Shown here: positions 45,067-54,503 of the stretch, piece by piece
Layout: every line of letters starts with the position of its first letter
Numbering within the stretch: position 1 is the stretch's first letter
Origin: Desulfobulbaceae bacterium
GTDB lineage: Bacteria; Desulfobacterota; Desulfobulbia; Desulfobulbales; SURF-16
Length of the DNA stretch: 64,000 bases
Reading direction: 5' to 3'
Assembly (NCBI GenBank): GCA_020444175.1
Contig: JAHLLM010000021.1
Location: 1 to 64,000, forward strand
Program-made: the position numbers and the translations under genes
Notes under the pieces: generated by a model
The model's input: only the letters and a program-made list of their open reading frames with translations
Told to the model about the DNA's origin: nothing
Database searches by the model: none

Positions 45067-46437
45067 ATGGAAAAAAAAGAGAAAGCCGCGCTTAAGTTAG
45101 TTGAGATTAAAAAACGTATTTCCCAGAAACGGGCTGATTACGAGCGTTACAATCTCAGCCAGGCTCAGAACGACATACTCAAGACATTTTTCGATCTGTC
45201 CCAGGAATACAGTTCCCTGGAAGATTTCTATCAAATAAGCGTCACCGTTCTCAAAGAGTTCATGGATGTTGAGGCCAGGCTTTATCTGCTCAATGAAAAA
45301 ACGCAGAAACTGGAGTTTATTTGTGACAGCCGGGACGGCTTGGTGCCTGAGCCCGCTCCAGCTCCCGAACATATCGTGCTGACCAATGAAATCTATGGTG
45401 TCAATGGGTCGTTTGTTGCACCTGTTCTCAGTAAAGCGCCCAAGGTTGACGATGAGGTCATCAACAAGGATGATCTGCTGCTGGGAAGCCTGGAAGTTCT
45501 GACCTCGCAAAGTTTATCCGAACAGGATAAGTTTTTTCTCGGCAAATTTGCCAACCGTATCGGCTATAACCTCCACAATCGCCAGGTTGCCCTGCAGAAT
45601 ATCAAGCATCTGCAGTTTATTAATACATTGGTAATGGACATTGAACATAATGTCATCATTCCCAATATGTATTTCAAACATCTGTTTAACCGTATACGCT
45701 CAAAGATCCGCGACGTTCAATCTGTCAAGGAAAGTATGAACAAGATGAAGAGCGCCTTTGATATAAAGGGACAAGCCTGTGAAGAGGTGATTCACCGGGT
45801 GACAATTCTGCATCAGGATCTCATTGATTATCACCAGGAGATGCTGAAGCACCACAGTAACTGCAGCCTCTTTCTGGAAAGCCTTTTCCGGCGTGATCAC
45901 TTTGAAAAGGGATATCTTGTCCTGCATGCCAAAAAGTGTCTGGTAGAGACGGAGGTCATTCTGCCCCAGCTCGAACAGTTTGCCCAGAGAATCCAAAACA
46001 GGGGCATAAGTATTGATCGCCCTGTTGATATGTCGGGTGAGCCGATTCCTTTAAATGTCGATATCGGCCTCTTGTCCCAGGTGTATGCCAATTTCTTTTC
46101 CAATGCCGAGAAGTATACAGAGCAAATTGTTGATCATGCCGGTTCACTTCGCAAGGCTCTGGCGTATGGTCGGGAGTTCATGGTTGACTATTTCGGCCCC
46201 GGACGTTCCGGAGTGAAATTCAATTTTTTTACAACCGGTCGGCACCTTGACCCTGAAGATGCGAACGAGATTTTTAATGAAGGATACCGCGGCAAGAACA
46301 GTCTCGGCCTGAGCGGCACCGGACATGGCCTTACCTTTGTCCGGCATGTTGTTGAGATGCACGGCGGCCGGGTTGGTTACGAACCCACCTCAGAAGGAAA
46401 CAACTTCTTTTTTATCCTCCCCATTGTTGACATATGA
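45067..46437 (+). CDS. Cytoplasmic sensor histidine kinase with GAF-like domain
   Basis: The 456-residue protein has no membrane helix. It begins with a charged helix, a GAF-like domain (about 40-175) and a histidine region MDIEHNVIIPN with His194 as the likely phosphorylation site. The ATPase domain shows the N box VYANFFSNAEKYT and the G boxes GLSGTGHGLTFVRHVVEMHG. Between the histidine and the ATPase lies an unusually long helical insert (about 205-330). There is no response regulator next to it. Its stop overlaps the start of the U32 gene (ATGA), so the two are translated together. Confidence 0.85.
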   Translation: MEKKEKAALKLVEIKKRISQKRADYERYNLSQAQNDILKTFFDLSQEYSSLEDFYQISVTVLKEFMDVEARLYLLNEKTQKLEFICDSRDGLVPEPAPAPEHIVLTNEIYGVNGSFVAPVLSKAPKVDDEVINKDDLLLGSLEVLTSQSLSEQDKFFLGKFANRIGYNLHNRQVALQNIKHLQFINTLVMDIEHNVIIPNMYFKHLFNRIRSKIRDVQSVKESMNKMKSAFDIKGQACEEVIHRVTILHQDLIDYHQEMLKHHSNCSLFLESLFRRDHFEKGYLVLHAKKCLVETEVILPQLEQFAQRIQNRGISIDRPVDMSGEPIPLNVDIGLLSQVYANFFSNAEKYTEQIVDHAGSLRKALAYGREFMVDYFGPGRSGVKFNFFTTGRHLDPEDANEIFNEGYRGKNSLGLSGTGHGLTFVRHVVEMHGGRVGYEPTSEGNNFFFILPIVDI

Positions 46438-48605
46438 AAGAACCTTTGGGTAAAAAACCGGAACTTCTTGCCCCTGCCGGTACGCTCGAGGTTTTTGCCA
46501 CTGCTGTGGAGGAAGGCGCTGATGCCGTTTATATTGGGGCGCCCGCCTTAAACGCCCGTGCTTTGGCCAGGGATTTCAGCCTGGAAGAGCTTGCCGCCAT
46601 GATTGACTATGGCCACCGTAACGGGGTCAAGGTTTATCTGGCCATGAACAGTCTGGTCAGAGAGGAAGAGATTGCCCAGCTCGTCGAACTCCTTACCGTA
46701 CTGGAGAAGTTATCACCTGATGCCTTGATCATTCAGGATCTTGGCCTTTACTCCCTTGTCAGAAATTTTTTCCCTTCCCTGCCTCTCCACGCCAGCACCC
46801 TGATGGGTGCCCATAATTCCCTGGCGGTTCAACAGTTTGCTCACATGGGTTTCAAGCGGGTTGTGCTTGCCCGCGAAGTGACCCTGGGAGAAATTAAAAA
46901 GATACATGCCCAGTCTCCGGTGGAGCTTGAGGTTTTTGTTCACGGTGCCCTTTGTTTCAGTTATTCCGGGCTCTGCCTGTTCAGCAGTTATCTTGGCGGT
47001 AAAAGCGGCCTGCGGGGACGCTGCGTGCAGCCGTGCCGCAGACGCTACACCTGGGCCGGGTCGGGCAAGGGGCAGAAATCCGGTTACTTTTTTTCCATGA
47101 ATGATCTTGAGGCAATTGATCAGCTTGGCGAACTTGCCCACGCCGGTGTCGTGTCCTTTAAAATTGAAGGAAGGATGCGAAGTGCAAATTATGTTGGCTC
47201 GGTTGTAAAGGCTTACCGCAAGGTGATTGATGCCGGATCTGAAGTTGAAGCCGTCCTGCCGGAAGTTCGCCGGTTGCTGCATCAGGCCATGGGGAGAAAG
47301 CCGAGCCGGGGATATTTTTTAACACCCCAGCCGGCTGACGCCATTACTCCATTTCAGTCGGGAAATATTGGTCAGTTTCTGGGAAAAGTGGTGAGAAAAA
47401 AAGGCGGAAAGGTAACAGTCGATCTGCAGGAGAATGTTGAAGCCGGTGACCGTATCCGCCATCATCATGAAAAAAGCGGGGAACGAAAATCATTTACCTT
47501 GCGATCAATTGATCTTGCGGGAAAAGTTGTTAGCCGTGCTCAAAAGGGAGAAAATGCAACTCTTCTGCTTTCCGGTATAGAGGCTGATATCGGGGACTCC
47601 CTTTATAAGGTTGATGTCCGAAAGCGGCGGGAGATTGACTCCCGGAAAACGCTTGAACCTAAGGGTTTCAGGAAGAAGATTGCCCAGATTCAGCAACAGG
47701 AAAATTGGAAAAATATTTACCGGAAACTCGGCATCATTTCTCCCTCCCGCAGTGGAGTGAAAAGAAATGCCGCGAAAAAACACGCAAAGGCTGCCGCTCC
47801 TACTTTGCCGATCTGGCTCAAGTCCGGTGATTTAAAGATTGTTGCTCAAAATATGATCGACAACCCAGCTCGATTGCTTGTCACCCTTGATGCGGATACA
47901 TACACCCAATTTGTGAGGCAGAAGAACAAGAGGCATCTTGCAAAAATTCTCACTTGGTCGCTTCCGCCCGTGATCCTTGAAGATGAGGTGATTTTCTACC
48001 GGAAAGCGGTTGCAGAATTAAGAGGCATGGGCTTTCGTCAGTGGATGATCGGCCATATCGGACAGTTGCAGCTTTTTCAGGGTGAAGCGGCCAAAAAGGC
48101 AACGCATGGTCGGAGTGGTGGGCGACCATTTTTCTTTGGCGACGCCACCTTAAATGTTTTAAATTCTCTTGCCTTGCAGTTTTTGAAAAGAAGCGGCGTT
48201 GCAGCGGTGCAGGTTTCAATGGAAGCGGACAATCAGCTCGTACAGAGCATCTGCGACCAGAAAAAGAAAACAGAGGTGGGCATGACCATTTATGGCCGGC
48301 CACCGCTTTTTACAGCCCGGTTGAAGCCTGATTTTTTTCATTTCAACCGTATTTTTACGAGTCCCCGCGGGGAACGATTTGAACTTGTCGAGAAATGGGG
48401 ACAAACTTTGGCCCTGGCTGATAAACCCTATTCTCTTCTTGGCCAGGTGGCTGAATTAAAAGCAGCTGGTCTGAATTTTGTTGTTATTGATCTTACCTTT
48501 CACCGTCTTCACAAAAAAGAAATGGCATCCTTGCGGCGGACACTTTCCTCCAAGGGCAAGAGCCGTTCCCAGAATTCATTTAATTTTTTCCGCACCCTTC
48601 AATAG
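46434..48605 (+). CDS. Peptidase U32-family protein (RlhA/TrhP-like)
   Basis: The 723-residue protein starts with the U32 domain: PELLAPAGTLEVFATAVEEG, VYIGAPALNAR, LHASTLMGAHNS and the Cys-rich signature EVFVHGALCFSYSGLCLFSS followed by GLRGRCVQPCRRRY. The C-terminal part (about 290-700) matches the longer U32/DUF3656 architecture. Relatives such as E. coli RlhA and TrhP hydroxylate RNA rather than cleave protein, using the four cysteines, so an RNA-modifying role is more likely than proteolysis. The length fits the RlhA-like subgroup. It overlaps the kinase gene by 4 bp. Confidence 0.85.
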   Translation: MKEPLGKKPELLAPAGTLEVFATAVEEGADAVYIGAPALNARALARDFSLEELAAMIDYGHRNGVKVYLAMNSLVREEEIAQLVELLTVLEKLSPDALIIQDLGLYSLVRNFFPSLPLHASTLMGAHNSLAVQQFAHMGFKRVVLAREVTLGEIKKIHAQSPVELEVFVHGALCFSYSGLCLFSSYLGGKSGLRGRCVQPCRRRYTWAGSGKGQKSGYFFSMNDLEAIDQLGELAHAGVVSFKIEGRMRSANYVGSVVKAYRKVIDAGSEVEAVLPEVRRLLHQAMGRKPSRGYFLTPQPADAITPFQSGNIGQFLGKVVRKKGGKVTVDLQENVEAGDRIRHHHEKSGERKSFTLRSIDLAGKVVSRAQKGENATLLLSGIEADIGDSLYKVDVRKRREIDSRKTLEPKGFRKKIAQIQQQENWKNIYRKLGIISPSRSGVKRNAAKKHAKAAAPTLPIWLKSGDLKIVAQNMIDNPARLLVTLDADTYTQFVRQKNKRHLAKILTWSLPPVILEDEVIFYRKAVAELRGMGFRQWMIGHIGQLQLFQGEAAKKATHGRSGGRPFFFGDATLNVLNSLALQFLKRSGVAAVQVSMEADNQLVQSICDQKKKTEVGMTIYGRPPLFTARLKPDFFHFNRIFTSPRGERFELVEKWGQTLALADKPYSLLGQVAELKAAGLNFVVIDLTFHRLHKKEMASLRRTLSSKGKSRSQNSFNFFRTLQ

Positions 48606-48999
48606 GCCTCATCTCGTCCTTTTTCCCTGGCGTTGTTGTTCCGCGACGCAAAAAAATCTCAGAAAAACAACTTGTTATAAAAAAACACCAGCTGACTTCC
48701 GCTGTTTGGCGACAAAATAAGGTTGATAAAGCGGCTTCGTGGTGCTGCTTTTTGGTATCTATTTGAAATAAATAGAAATTTTTTGTTGGCATGGCGGTTG
48801 CTATATCCCTTGTCAGGACCTCTCATCCACCCAAAAATGAATTTAATAAAATGAATTTAACAAAGGAGAAATGCAATGAAATGATGAACAGATTTTTACC
48901 CTCTGCAATGCATTTTTTCAGCAAAGGGTAACGGGTGCACCTTTTTTTACTATGGAAAGGTGCTGTCAAGATGAACAAAATTAACCAAAGGTGAAAAAT
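48606..48999. other. Intergenic stretch with a hairpin
   Basis: No clear gene. AAAGGAG at about 48863 precedes only very short frames of up to 16 codons. A hairpin with arms GCACCTTT and AAAGGTGC lies at about 48932-48963, upstream of the small secreted protein gene, and could be a regulatory or processed-leader structure. Confidence 0.4.
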
Positions 49000-49251
49000 A
49001 TGAAGAAAATAGTATCAGTAACAATCGGACTTTTATTTGTAACAGCTCTGGCAGTAAACGCTTCAGCCGGCATGGGCGGAGAAAAAAACCATAGCCTTCC
49101 AACAGAAACTGTTTCTCCGAAAATGAATGCGGTTGACCCTTTGAAAGTCAAGGAGCAGGTTCGCCAGCAGGAGGAACAGCATCTCCAGATCAATAAAAAA
49201 GATGAAGCCGGCCAGGAAGGAAGCAAGGAACGTGTTAGAAAAGAGTATTAA
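49000..49251 (+). CDS. Small secreted charged protein
   Basis: The 83-residue product has a clear signal peptide (VTIGLLFVTALAVNASAG) and a mature part of about 58 residues, mostly charged and helical (KVKEQVRQQEEQHLQINKKD), with no Cys. I do not recognise a family. AAAGGTG precedes the ATG at 49000; a GTG three codons earlier is less likely. A hairpin terminator follows 20 bp after the stop. Confidence 0.6.
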   Translation: MKKIVSVTIGLLFVTALAVNASAGMGGEKNHSLPTETVSPKMNAVDPLKVKEQVRQQEEQHLQINKKDEAGQEGSKERVRKEY

Positions 49252-49272
49252 TACTTTGTGATCCTGCATTTT

Positions 49273-49308
49273 ATGGCAGGAAGACCTCCTCTCTTCCTGC
49301 CATTTTCT
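49273..49308. terminator. Bidirectional intrinsic terminator
   Basis: ATGGCAGGAAGA and TCTTCCTGCCAT form a perfect 12-bp stem with a 7-base loop followed by TTTTC. It lies between the convergent small-protein and diadenylate cyclase genes. Confidence 0.8.
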
Positions 49309-50199
49309 TTATACAACCCTTCTGCTGATTACCGGTTCAAGTACAGCAACAACACTCCCATTATCAAAGATCGTCACCCTGCCGGTACTTTCCGAGACAA
49401 CCACAGCTATAGCCTCGCTGTACATGGTGATGCCGGCTGCCGCCCGATGACGTGATCCGAGCCCTTTCAGTTGTCGCGTTACTGTACTGACCGCATCGAG
49501 ATGCCGCCCGGCAGCTTCAACTATGCCTTGCCCGGAAATGACAAAAGCGCCATCAAGCTGGGCAAGTTCTTTTATGCTTTCAACCACCTCCTGCGAGGTG
49601 ATGTTTCTGACTTCCTCGGGATAGCCCCGGAAGGGATTAAATATTGCCTGGTGCGAGGAGCGCATGACCTGCGTAATATTTCCAATAATAAAAGTCGTTC
49701 CCACAGGTTTGCCTTCCCGGCCCAGTGCGCCGATATCCAGGGCAATATCAACAACGGCAATAACAGTATGAAAGAATTTTTTGGTGATAAGGGAATTAGG
49801 ATCAAATGGAAATTCTTCACTCCAGGACAGGGCAAGGTCATGGATGGTGATGGTGTCCAGATGATTTCTTTCCCAGGGGCCAAGGACGCAGACGATCTTG
49901 CTCGTCGGCTGGATGACTTCAAGGAGTACGCCTTGCAAAAAAGCGTATTTTATTCTGGAAAAACGGGTTTGATTGCCGGACCAGGTGTGAATGATTTTTT
50001 TGGATGCAAGGCATTCCGGCAGCTCCTGGCCTTTGGGTATTACCAGCACTATTCTTTCGTCTTGAACACTTTCTGTTTCAATAAGTGTTTCGCAGGCATG
50101 ATCACTGTTTAAAAAGAGGAAAACCTTGTTGCTTTCCGTATCGCGGCAAAGTCGCAAGGCGTTCCGGGTGAGAATATTTGCCTGCTGTTGCTTTTCCAT
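49309..50199 (-). CDS. Diadenylate cyclase with pyruvate-kinase-like N-terminal domain (DacZ-like)
   Basis: The 296-residue protein has a C-terminal DAC domain with both catalytic motifs: DGA at residues 216-218 in LDGAFVISGQGIVEAAGR and RHR at 250-252 in GLGSRHRAAAGIT. It should make c-di-AMP from two ATP. The N-terminal part (about 1-125) resembles the pyruvate kinase alpha/beta fold (ILTRNA, KVFLFL, FSRIKYAFLQGVL, IVCVLG, DTITIHDL), the layout reported for archaeal DacZ. No membrane helix is present, unlike CdaA, and there is no DNA-binding part, unlike DisA. It is a single gene on the minus strand. The N-terminal assignment is by eye. Confidence 0.82.
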   Translation of the reverse strand: MEKQQQANILTRNALRLCRDTESNKVFLFLNSDHACETLIETESVQDERIVLVIPKGQELPECLASKKIIHTWSGNQTRFSRIKYAFLQGVLLEVIQPTSKIVCVLGPWERNHLDTITIHDLALSWSEEFPFDPNSLITKKFFHTVIAVVDIALDIGALGREGKPVGTTFIIGNITQVMRSSHQAIFNPFRGYPEEVRNITSQEVVESIKELAQLDGAFVISGQGIVEAAGRHLDAVSTVTRQLKGLGSRHRAAAGITMYSEAIAVVVSESTGRVTIFDNGSVVAVLEPVISRRVV

Positions 50200-50557
50200 A
50201 GAAAGGTCTCCATTCCAACGGCTATTTAAATGACTTAAAGAAGCTGATCATTTGAGGCAGAGTAGCATCTTAGTATGTTGTTATCGCTCATTATAGCCAT
50301 TCTGCTCACCTATTAATATTCCCTTGATGCATTTTTCGAAATTTTTTGCCTCTATACAATTCTCAGTAGCCAACCTCTAGACTCCCGCCTCCGCGGGAGT
50401 GACAGTGGGTTTGGTTATGTCATTCCCGCAAGGCGGGAATCCAGATTGGAAAATTGGCGACAGGAAAGTGGCAATTTTTAACTGAGAATTGTTTATAACC
50501 ATATAAAATTTTTACGTGCAGCAAGCCTATGAGTGCAGGCAGGGTGATGCCGTCAAA
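50200..50557. other. Gene-free stretch with foldback element
   Basis: No gene. A 143-bp element at 50354-50496 has ends ATACAATTCTCAGT and ACTGAGAATTGTTTAT. Inside it lie the hairpins ACTCCCGC/GCGGGAGT and ATTCCCGC/GCGGGAAT, a repeat type common in environmental Proteobacteria. Confidence 0.6.
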
Positions 50558-51331
50558 TCAAAGAATACCTGCCATAAGTCCTAAGGCGACAATTACAAGG
50601 AGACACGAGACGCTAAACTGGATGGAGCGCAGGGTGAGTTTCTTGATGAGGCGTGAGCCGATAAATGCCCCGGAAAAAGCCGAAAATGACGCAATAGCCA
50701 CCAGGAGCCAGTCCACGGATGCTCGTGAAGACGTCGCCCCCCATCCGTAAACGATCATTCTGGACATATCAACCATAACAGCCAAGACAATGCCGGTTGC
50801 CACGAATTGCTCTTTGCTGAGCCCCGACTTTATAAGGAACATGCTGCGGAAAGCTCCCTGATGACCGCTCAGCCCTCCAAAGAAACCGCTTATGCAGCCG
50901 CCAATGGGCAGGAATTTCCGTTCAAGGGCAATTTTTGAAAAGGCCGGAGAAAGTTCCAGGGCAACAAATATAATAATAACCGTACCGATAATGAATTTGA
51001 CCGGCATCACCTGATGAACTTGCCCCCAAAGAATGTATTCTGTCAAGGGGTGCAAGCCAGCCAGCCAGTCCAGGAGAAATGCTCCCAGGAATGCTGCAAC
51101 AATCGCCGGCAAGCCGAATTTCATCACAACCATTTTATCTGCATGCAGGCCCATGAGTCCAAGCTTGAAGATGTTATTGGCAAAATGCACCAACGCCGTA
51201 ATGCCGATGGCAATCTCAATGGGAAAAAATATGGCCACGACAGGCATGAGCAATGTGCCCAGGCCAAAGCCCGAAAAAAGTGTCAGTCCGGAGGCTACGA
51301 GGGATGCGAGGGCGATTATGAATATTTCCAT
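50558..51331 (-). CDS. TSUP-family membrane transporter (TauE/SafE)
   Basis: The 257-residue protein has about eight membrane helices in two halves, with the family pattern SGFGLGTLLMPV near the start and GFFGGLSGHQGAFRSMFL in the second half. TSUP proteins carry sulfite, sulfonates or other sulfur-organic anions, usually outward or by facilitated diffusion. The substrate cannot be named from sequence; sulfur compounds are plausible in this type of organism. It is a single minus-strand gene with no transport partners nearby. Confidence 0.88.
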   Translation of the reverse strand: MEIFIIALASLVASGLTLFSGFGLGTLLMPVVAIFFPIEIAIGITALVHFANNIFKLGLMGLHADKMVVMKFGLPAIVAAFLGAFLLDWLAGLHPLTEYILWGQVHQVMPVKFIIGTVIIIFVALELSPAFSKIALERKFLPIGGCISGFFGGLSGHQGAFRSMFLIKSGLSKEQFVATGIVLAVMVDMSRMIVYGWGATSSRASVDWLLVAIASFSAFSGAFIGSRLIKKLTLRSIQFSVSCLLVIVALGLMAGIL

Positions 51332-51618
51332 GATAATGAGGCAGAAGGTGATACGGGCAAAAAAATCAGAATTTTATTGGACTTATCTCTTGTTGTTTAG
51401 AATTGATCAGATCATCATTAGTAATGGGATGTTATCAGATACCATTCTCAAAAGACATCTCTATTTTCGTTCAGGGAATGAATGTCCCCTTGGAATGGAG
51501 GGTGTGCAAGGTGTTTTCTTGAAAGTGGGATGAAAAAATGCTGTTTGGTGCAACATTCACCATGAGACGGAGAAAAGCACATTGGCAAACATTTTTATTC
51601 TGCAAATGCGTGCAGCAG

Positions 51619-53730
51619 CTATCTGCTCTTTTTGCCCATGTTTTTGGCAGGACGATCCGTTTTTTTATCTTTTTTCTGCCGATCAGCGGAGGGCAACCGC
51701 AGATCCATGGGCATACCCTGCGTTGAAAGAATAAGCATGCGCGGCTCATCATCGATCCGAACCGGATTCTGCACAATTCGCTGTTGCAGCAGAGACTGTA
51801 TCTGTCTGGCCGTGAGTGAGAGTCCTTTACAGTCCGGTTCGAGAACAAATGGGCAGCCTTCCTTCCAGTCAGAGCAACCGTAGGCCCTGTGCCCTTTAAT
51901 GATCTCTTTGCCGCACAGGGGGCAACTTCCCCAGCGGGCGGTATCAAGGGCTCCAGCAGATCCTCTCTGAATCAATCCATGAATGTACTTGCTGATGCTG
52001 TCCATGAAATCGTCGGGGTCAAGTTGGGTGCGTTCAATCTGCTTCAGTTTCCCCTCCCACTCGCCGGTCATTTCAGGCGACTTGAGTAGCGGATCCTGAA
52101 TAAGCGCAATCAAACAACGTCCCATATCGGTGCAGCGAAGCTGTTTTTTTTCCCGGCGGATATAATTGCGGCGCAGCAGGGTCTCAATGATGGCCGCTCG
52201 GGTTGCAGGTGTTCCGATTCCGCGCTCTTTAAGCGCTTCGCGTAAGGTATCGTCCTCAACAAATTTGCCGGCAGCCTCCATGGCCCCGAGTAGCGAGTTT
52301 TCGTTAAAATGCTTGGGCGGGTTGGTTTTCCCTTCACGCAGAAACGGCTCATGGTCACCTGTTTCCCTCTTTTGAAAATCCGGCAGAACCTGATCGTCGG
52401 CAGCGGCCTGCTTCTTTTTCTTTTTCGGAAAGAGAACCGTCCAGCCTGGCTTCACAATTTGTGTCCCTTTGGCCTGAAATTTTACCTGAATACTGGCGCC
52501 ATTAACCGTGGTTATTTTTTTAATGCAGACAGGATAGAAGGCGGCGATAAACTGGGTAACAATGGCATCGAAAACCAGTTGTTCGTTTGGGCCAAGCCTG
52601 CTGCGCGTTTTGGCACCAGTTGGAATGATGGCGTGGTGATCGGTTACTTTTTTATCGTCGATAATCCGTTTGGTGAATGGTAATTTCGTGAGATTAAGCG
52701 GCTCGATCTGTTCAAAACGGATGGATTTAAGTTGTTCAAGGATTTTAGGAACACGCGGCTTCATGTCTTTGCTCAGGTAGCGAGAATCGGTCCTTGGATA
52801 GGTTATAAGCTTTGATTCATAAAGATTCTGTGCGGCAGAGAGGGTATCGGCCGCCGAGAGGCCGTGCAGTTTGTTGATTTCGCGCTGCAGTGTTGTGAGG
52901 TCAAAGAGTTGCGGAGGTTGTTCTTTGACCTCTTTGCCTGCAATGCCGCTGATTTCAAAGGGGTTTCCCGTTATTTTTTCAAGCAGAGCCTGCGCCTTTT
53001 CCGGTTTTTCAAAACGCTTGCCTCTGTATTTGAACACCACCTGTCGATAGCGGGTGGTGAGTTCCCAAAACGGCTGCGGGCGAAACTGAAGAATGATGTC
53101 GTCGCGTTCTACGATCATCGCCAGGACAGGTGTCTGGACCCGACCAATGCTCCAGAGGACACGATCTGTTCCACCTCCAATGCGGCCATGGCGGACGGTG
53201 TAATAGCGGGTGGAGTTAAGGCCGACAATCCAGTCAGCTTCACTGCGACAACGGGCGGCAGCATAGAGTGAATCGTATTCATGGCCGTCCCTGAGGTCCT
53301 TAAACGCCTCCAGAATCGCGTCGGAGGTCAGTGAGTTGAGCCAAAGGCGACGAATCGGCTTGTGCTGGCAGTCACAGAGCGCAAGAATATAACGGAAAAT
53401 AAGTTCGCCTTCCCGCCCGGCGTCAGTCGCACATACTATTTCATCGGCCTGTTCACACAGCGTTTTGATAATCCGAAACTGTTCGTCCACTCCACGGTTT
53501 TTAATCAGTTTGAGTTTAAACTCGTCCGGAATGAACGGAAGTGTATCCAGTGACCAGCGCTTAAGGGCAGGATCATATTCCCCTGGTTCCTGAAGTGTCA
53601 CCAGGTGTCCGAATGCCCAGGTGACCGCACAACCACGACCTTCGATATAGCCGTTTTTTTTTGTTTTTATATTAAGCACATCTGCAATATCACGGGCAAC
53701 AGACGGCTTTTCTGCAATAACAACTTTCAT
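51619..53730 (-). CDS. topB: DNA topoisomerase III
   Basis: The 703-residue enzyme is a type IA topoisomerase that separates linked DNA. It begins with the Toprim region (MKVVIAEKPSVARDIADVL, then ATDAGREGELIFR), with the catalytic tyrosine in LITYPRTDSRYLS (about residue 312) and the family segments TDHHAIIPTG and GIGTPATRAAIIE. The C-terminus has one zinc-ribbon-like part (CPLCGKEIIKGHRAYGCSDW). The length is slightly above E. coli TopB. It is divergently transcribed from the DUF2293 gene 50 bp away. Confidence 0.95.
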   Translation of the reverse strand: MKVVIAEKPSVARDIADVLNIKTKKNGYIEGRGCAVTWAFGHLVTLQEPGEYDPALKRWSLDTLPFIPDEFKLKLIKNRGVDEQFRIIKTLCEQADEIVCATDAGREGELIFRYILALCDCQHKPIRRLWLNSLTSDAILEAFKDLRDGHEYDSLYAAARCRSEADWIVGLNSTRYYTVRHGRIGGGTDRVLWSIGRVQTPVLAMIVERDDIILQFRPQPFWELTTRYRQVVFKYRGKRFEKPEKAQALLEKITGNPFEISGIAGKEVKEQPPQLFDLTTLQREINKLHGLSAADTLSAAQNLYESKLITYPRTDSRYLSKDMKPRVPKILEQLKSIRFEQIEPLNLTKLPFTKRIIDDKKVTDHHAIIPTGAKTRSRLGPNEQLVFDAIVTQFIAAFYPVCIKKITTVNGASIQVKFQAKGTQIVKPGWTVLFPKKKKKQAAADDQVLPDFQKRETGDHEPFLREGKTNPPKHFNENSLLGAMEAAGKFVEDDTLREALKERGIGTPATRAAIIETLLRRNYIRREKKQLRCTDMGRCLIALIQDPLLKSPEMTGEWEGKLKQIERTQLDPDDFMDSISKYIHGLIQRGSAGALDTARWGSCPLCGKEIIKGHRAYGCSDWKEGCPFVLEPDCKGLSLTARQIQSLLQQRIVQNPVRIDDEPRMLILSTQGMPMDLRLPSADRQKKDKKTDRPAKNMGKKSR

Positions 53731-53780
53731 CGTACGTTTTTCTCGCGATCCTTAGTCTCTTCTGTTAAAAATGCACAGTT

Positions 53781-54503
53781 ATGATAACTGACAAAACTCT
53801 CGTTGTACACTCTGCGCCTCATCCAAAACGTAATTATGTCGTTACGGAATCCGGGGAGACCCTTGAAATTCCTGCCGCATGGGGCTGTTTAAAACCAGGA
53901 GACGCCGCTGTCACCAGAATTCTCAAAACTCTGGGGCCGAGCTGGACTGCTGTCCATAAAAAAGGACGTAAAACCTTTTCAGACGGCGTATGGGCACCCC
54001 GCGAAAATATTGAGCAGGCCAAAGCCATTGTTGCAAAGAAACGTTCCGATCCGGCCTATGCCGGGAAGCGCCAGGCCGACCTGAAGCGACGCCAGGAAAA
54101 GCAGCGACGATATGAAGCCGTATTTCTACTGGCCCTGATACAGTGGCTTGACTTTCATCCGCGCTATAACACTGTGGCGGAACAATTTGCCGAAGCTATT
54201 GCCCGCCACGCTACGCCCGTTGGAAGCGGAACGGTAGCGCGAACGGAGCGGATTCCAATCGAAGAGCGCGCTGCCGCTGCCGCCATTGCCTGGATGCGCC
54301 ACCGAACAACGGCCTACGAATCCCTTAAGATCGACCGGATCAAGGGGTGTCGCAGGGAGGTCAGGAGAGAACTGGCCAGGCAATCCGTCAAGCTTCTGAA
54401 CGCATACCGACGTGGGGAGCTGATCAATCCGGAAACCTGCCCATTGGCAGTGGCCCTGCGGAAAACAGCTTCAGAGGGCAACGGAGATCCAGGTTGCTCA
54501 TGA
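53781..54503 (+). CDS. DUF2293-domain protein
   Basis: The 240-residue protein has an N-terminal globular part and a Lys/Arg-rich helix (KRQADLKRRQEKQRRYEA). The C-terminal segment AAIAWMRHRTTAYESLKIDR with following CRREVRRELA matches DUF2293, found in a family of unknown function that often has a basic helical region. It may bind nucleic acid given the charge, but no function is established. It is divergent from topB, so a shared regulatory region is likely. Confidence 0.75.
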   Translation: MITDKTLVVHSAPHPKRNYVVTESGETLEIPAAWGCLKPGDAAVTRILKTLGPSWTAVHKKGRKTFSDGVWAPRENIEQAKAIVAKKRSDPAYAGKRQADLKRRQEKQRRYEAVFLLALIQWLDFHPRYNTVAEQFAEAIARHATPVGSGTVARTERIPIEERAAAAAIAWMRHRTTAYESLKIDRIKGCRREVRRELARQSVKLLNAYRRGELINPETCPLAVALRKTASEGNGDPGCS

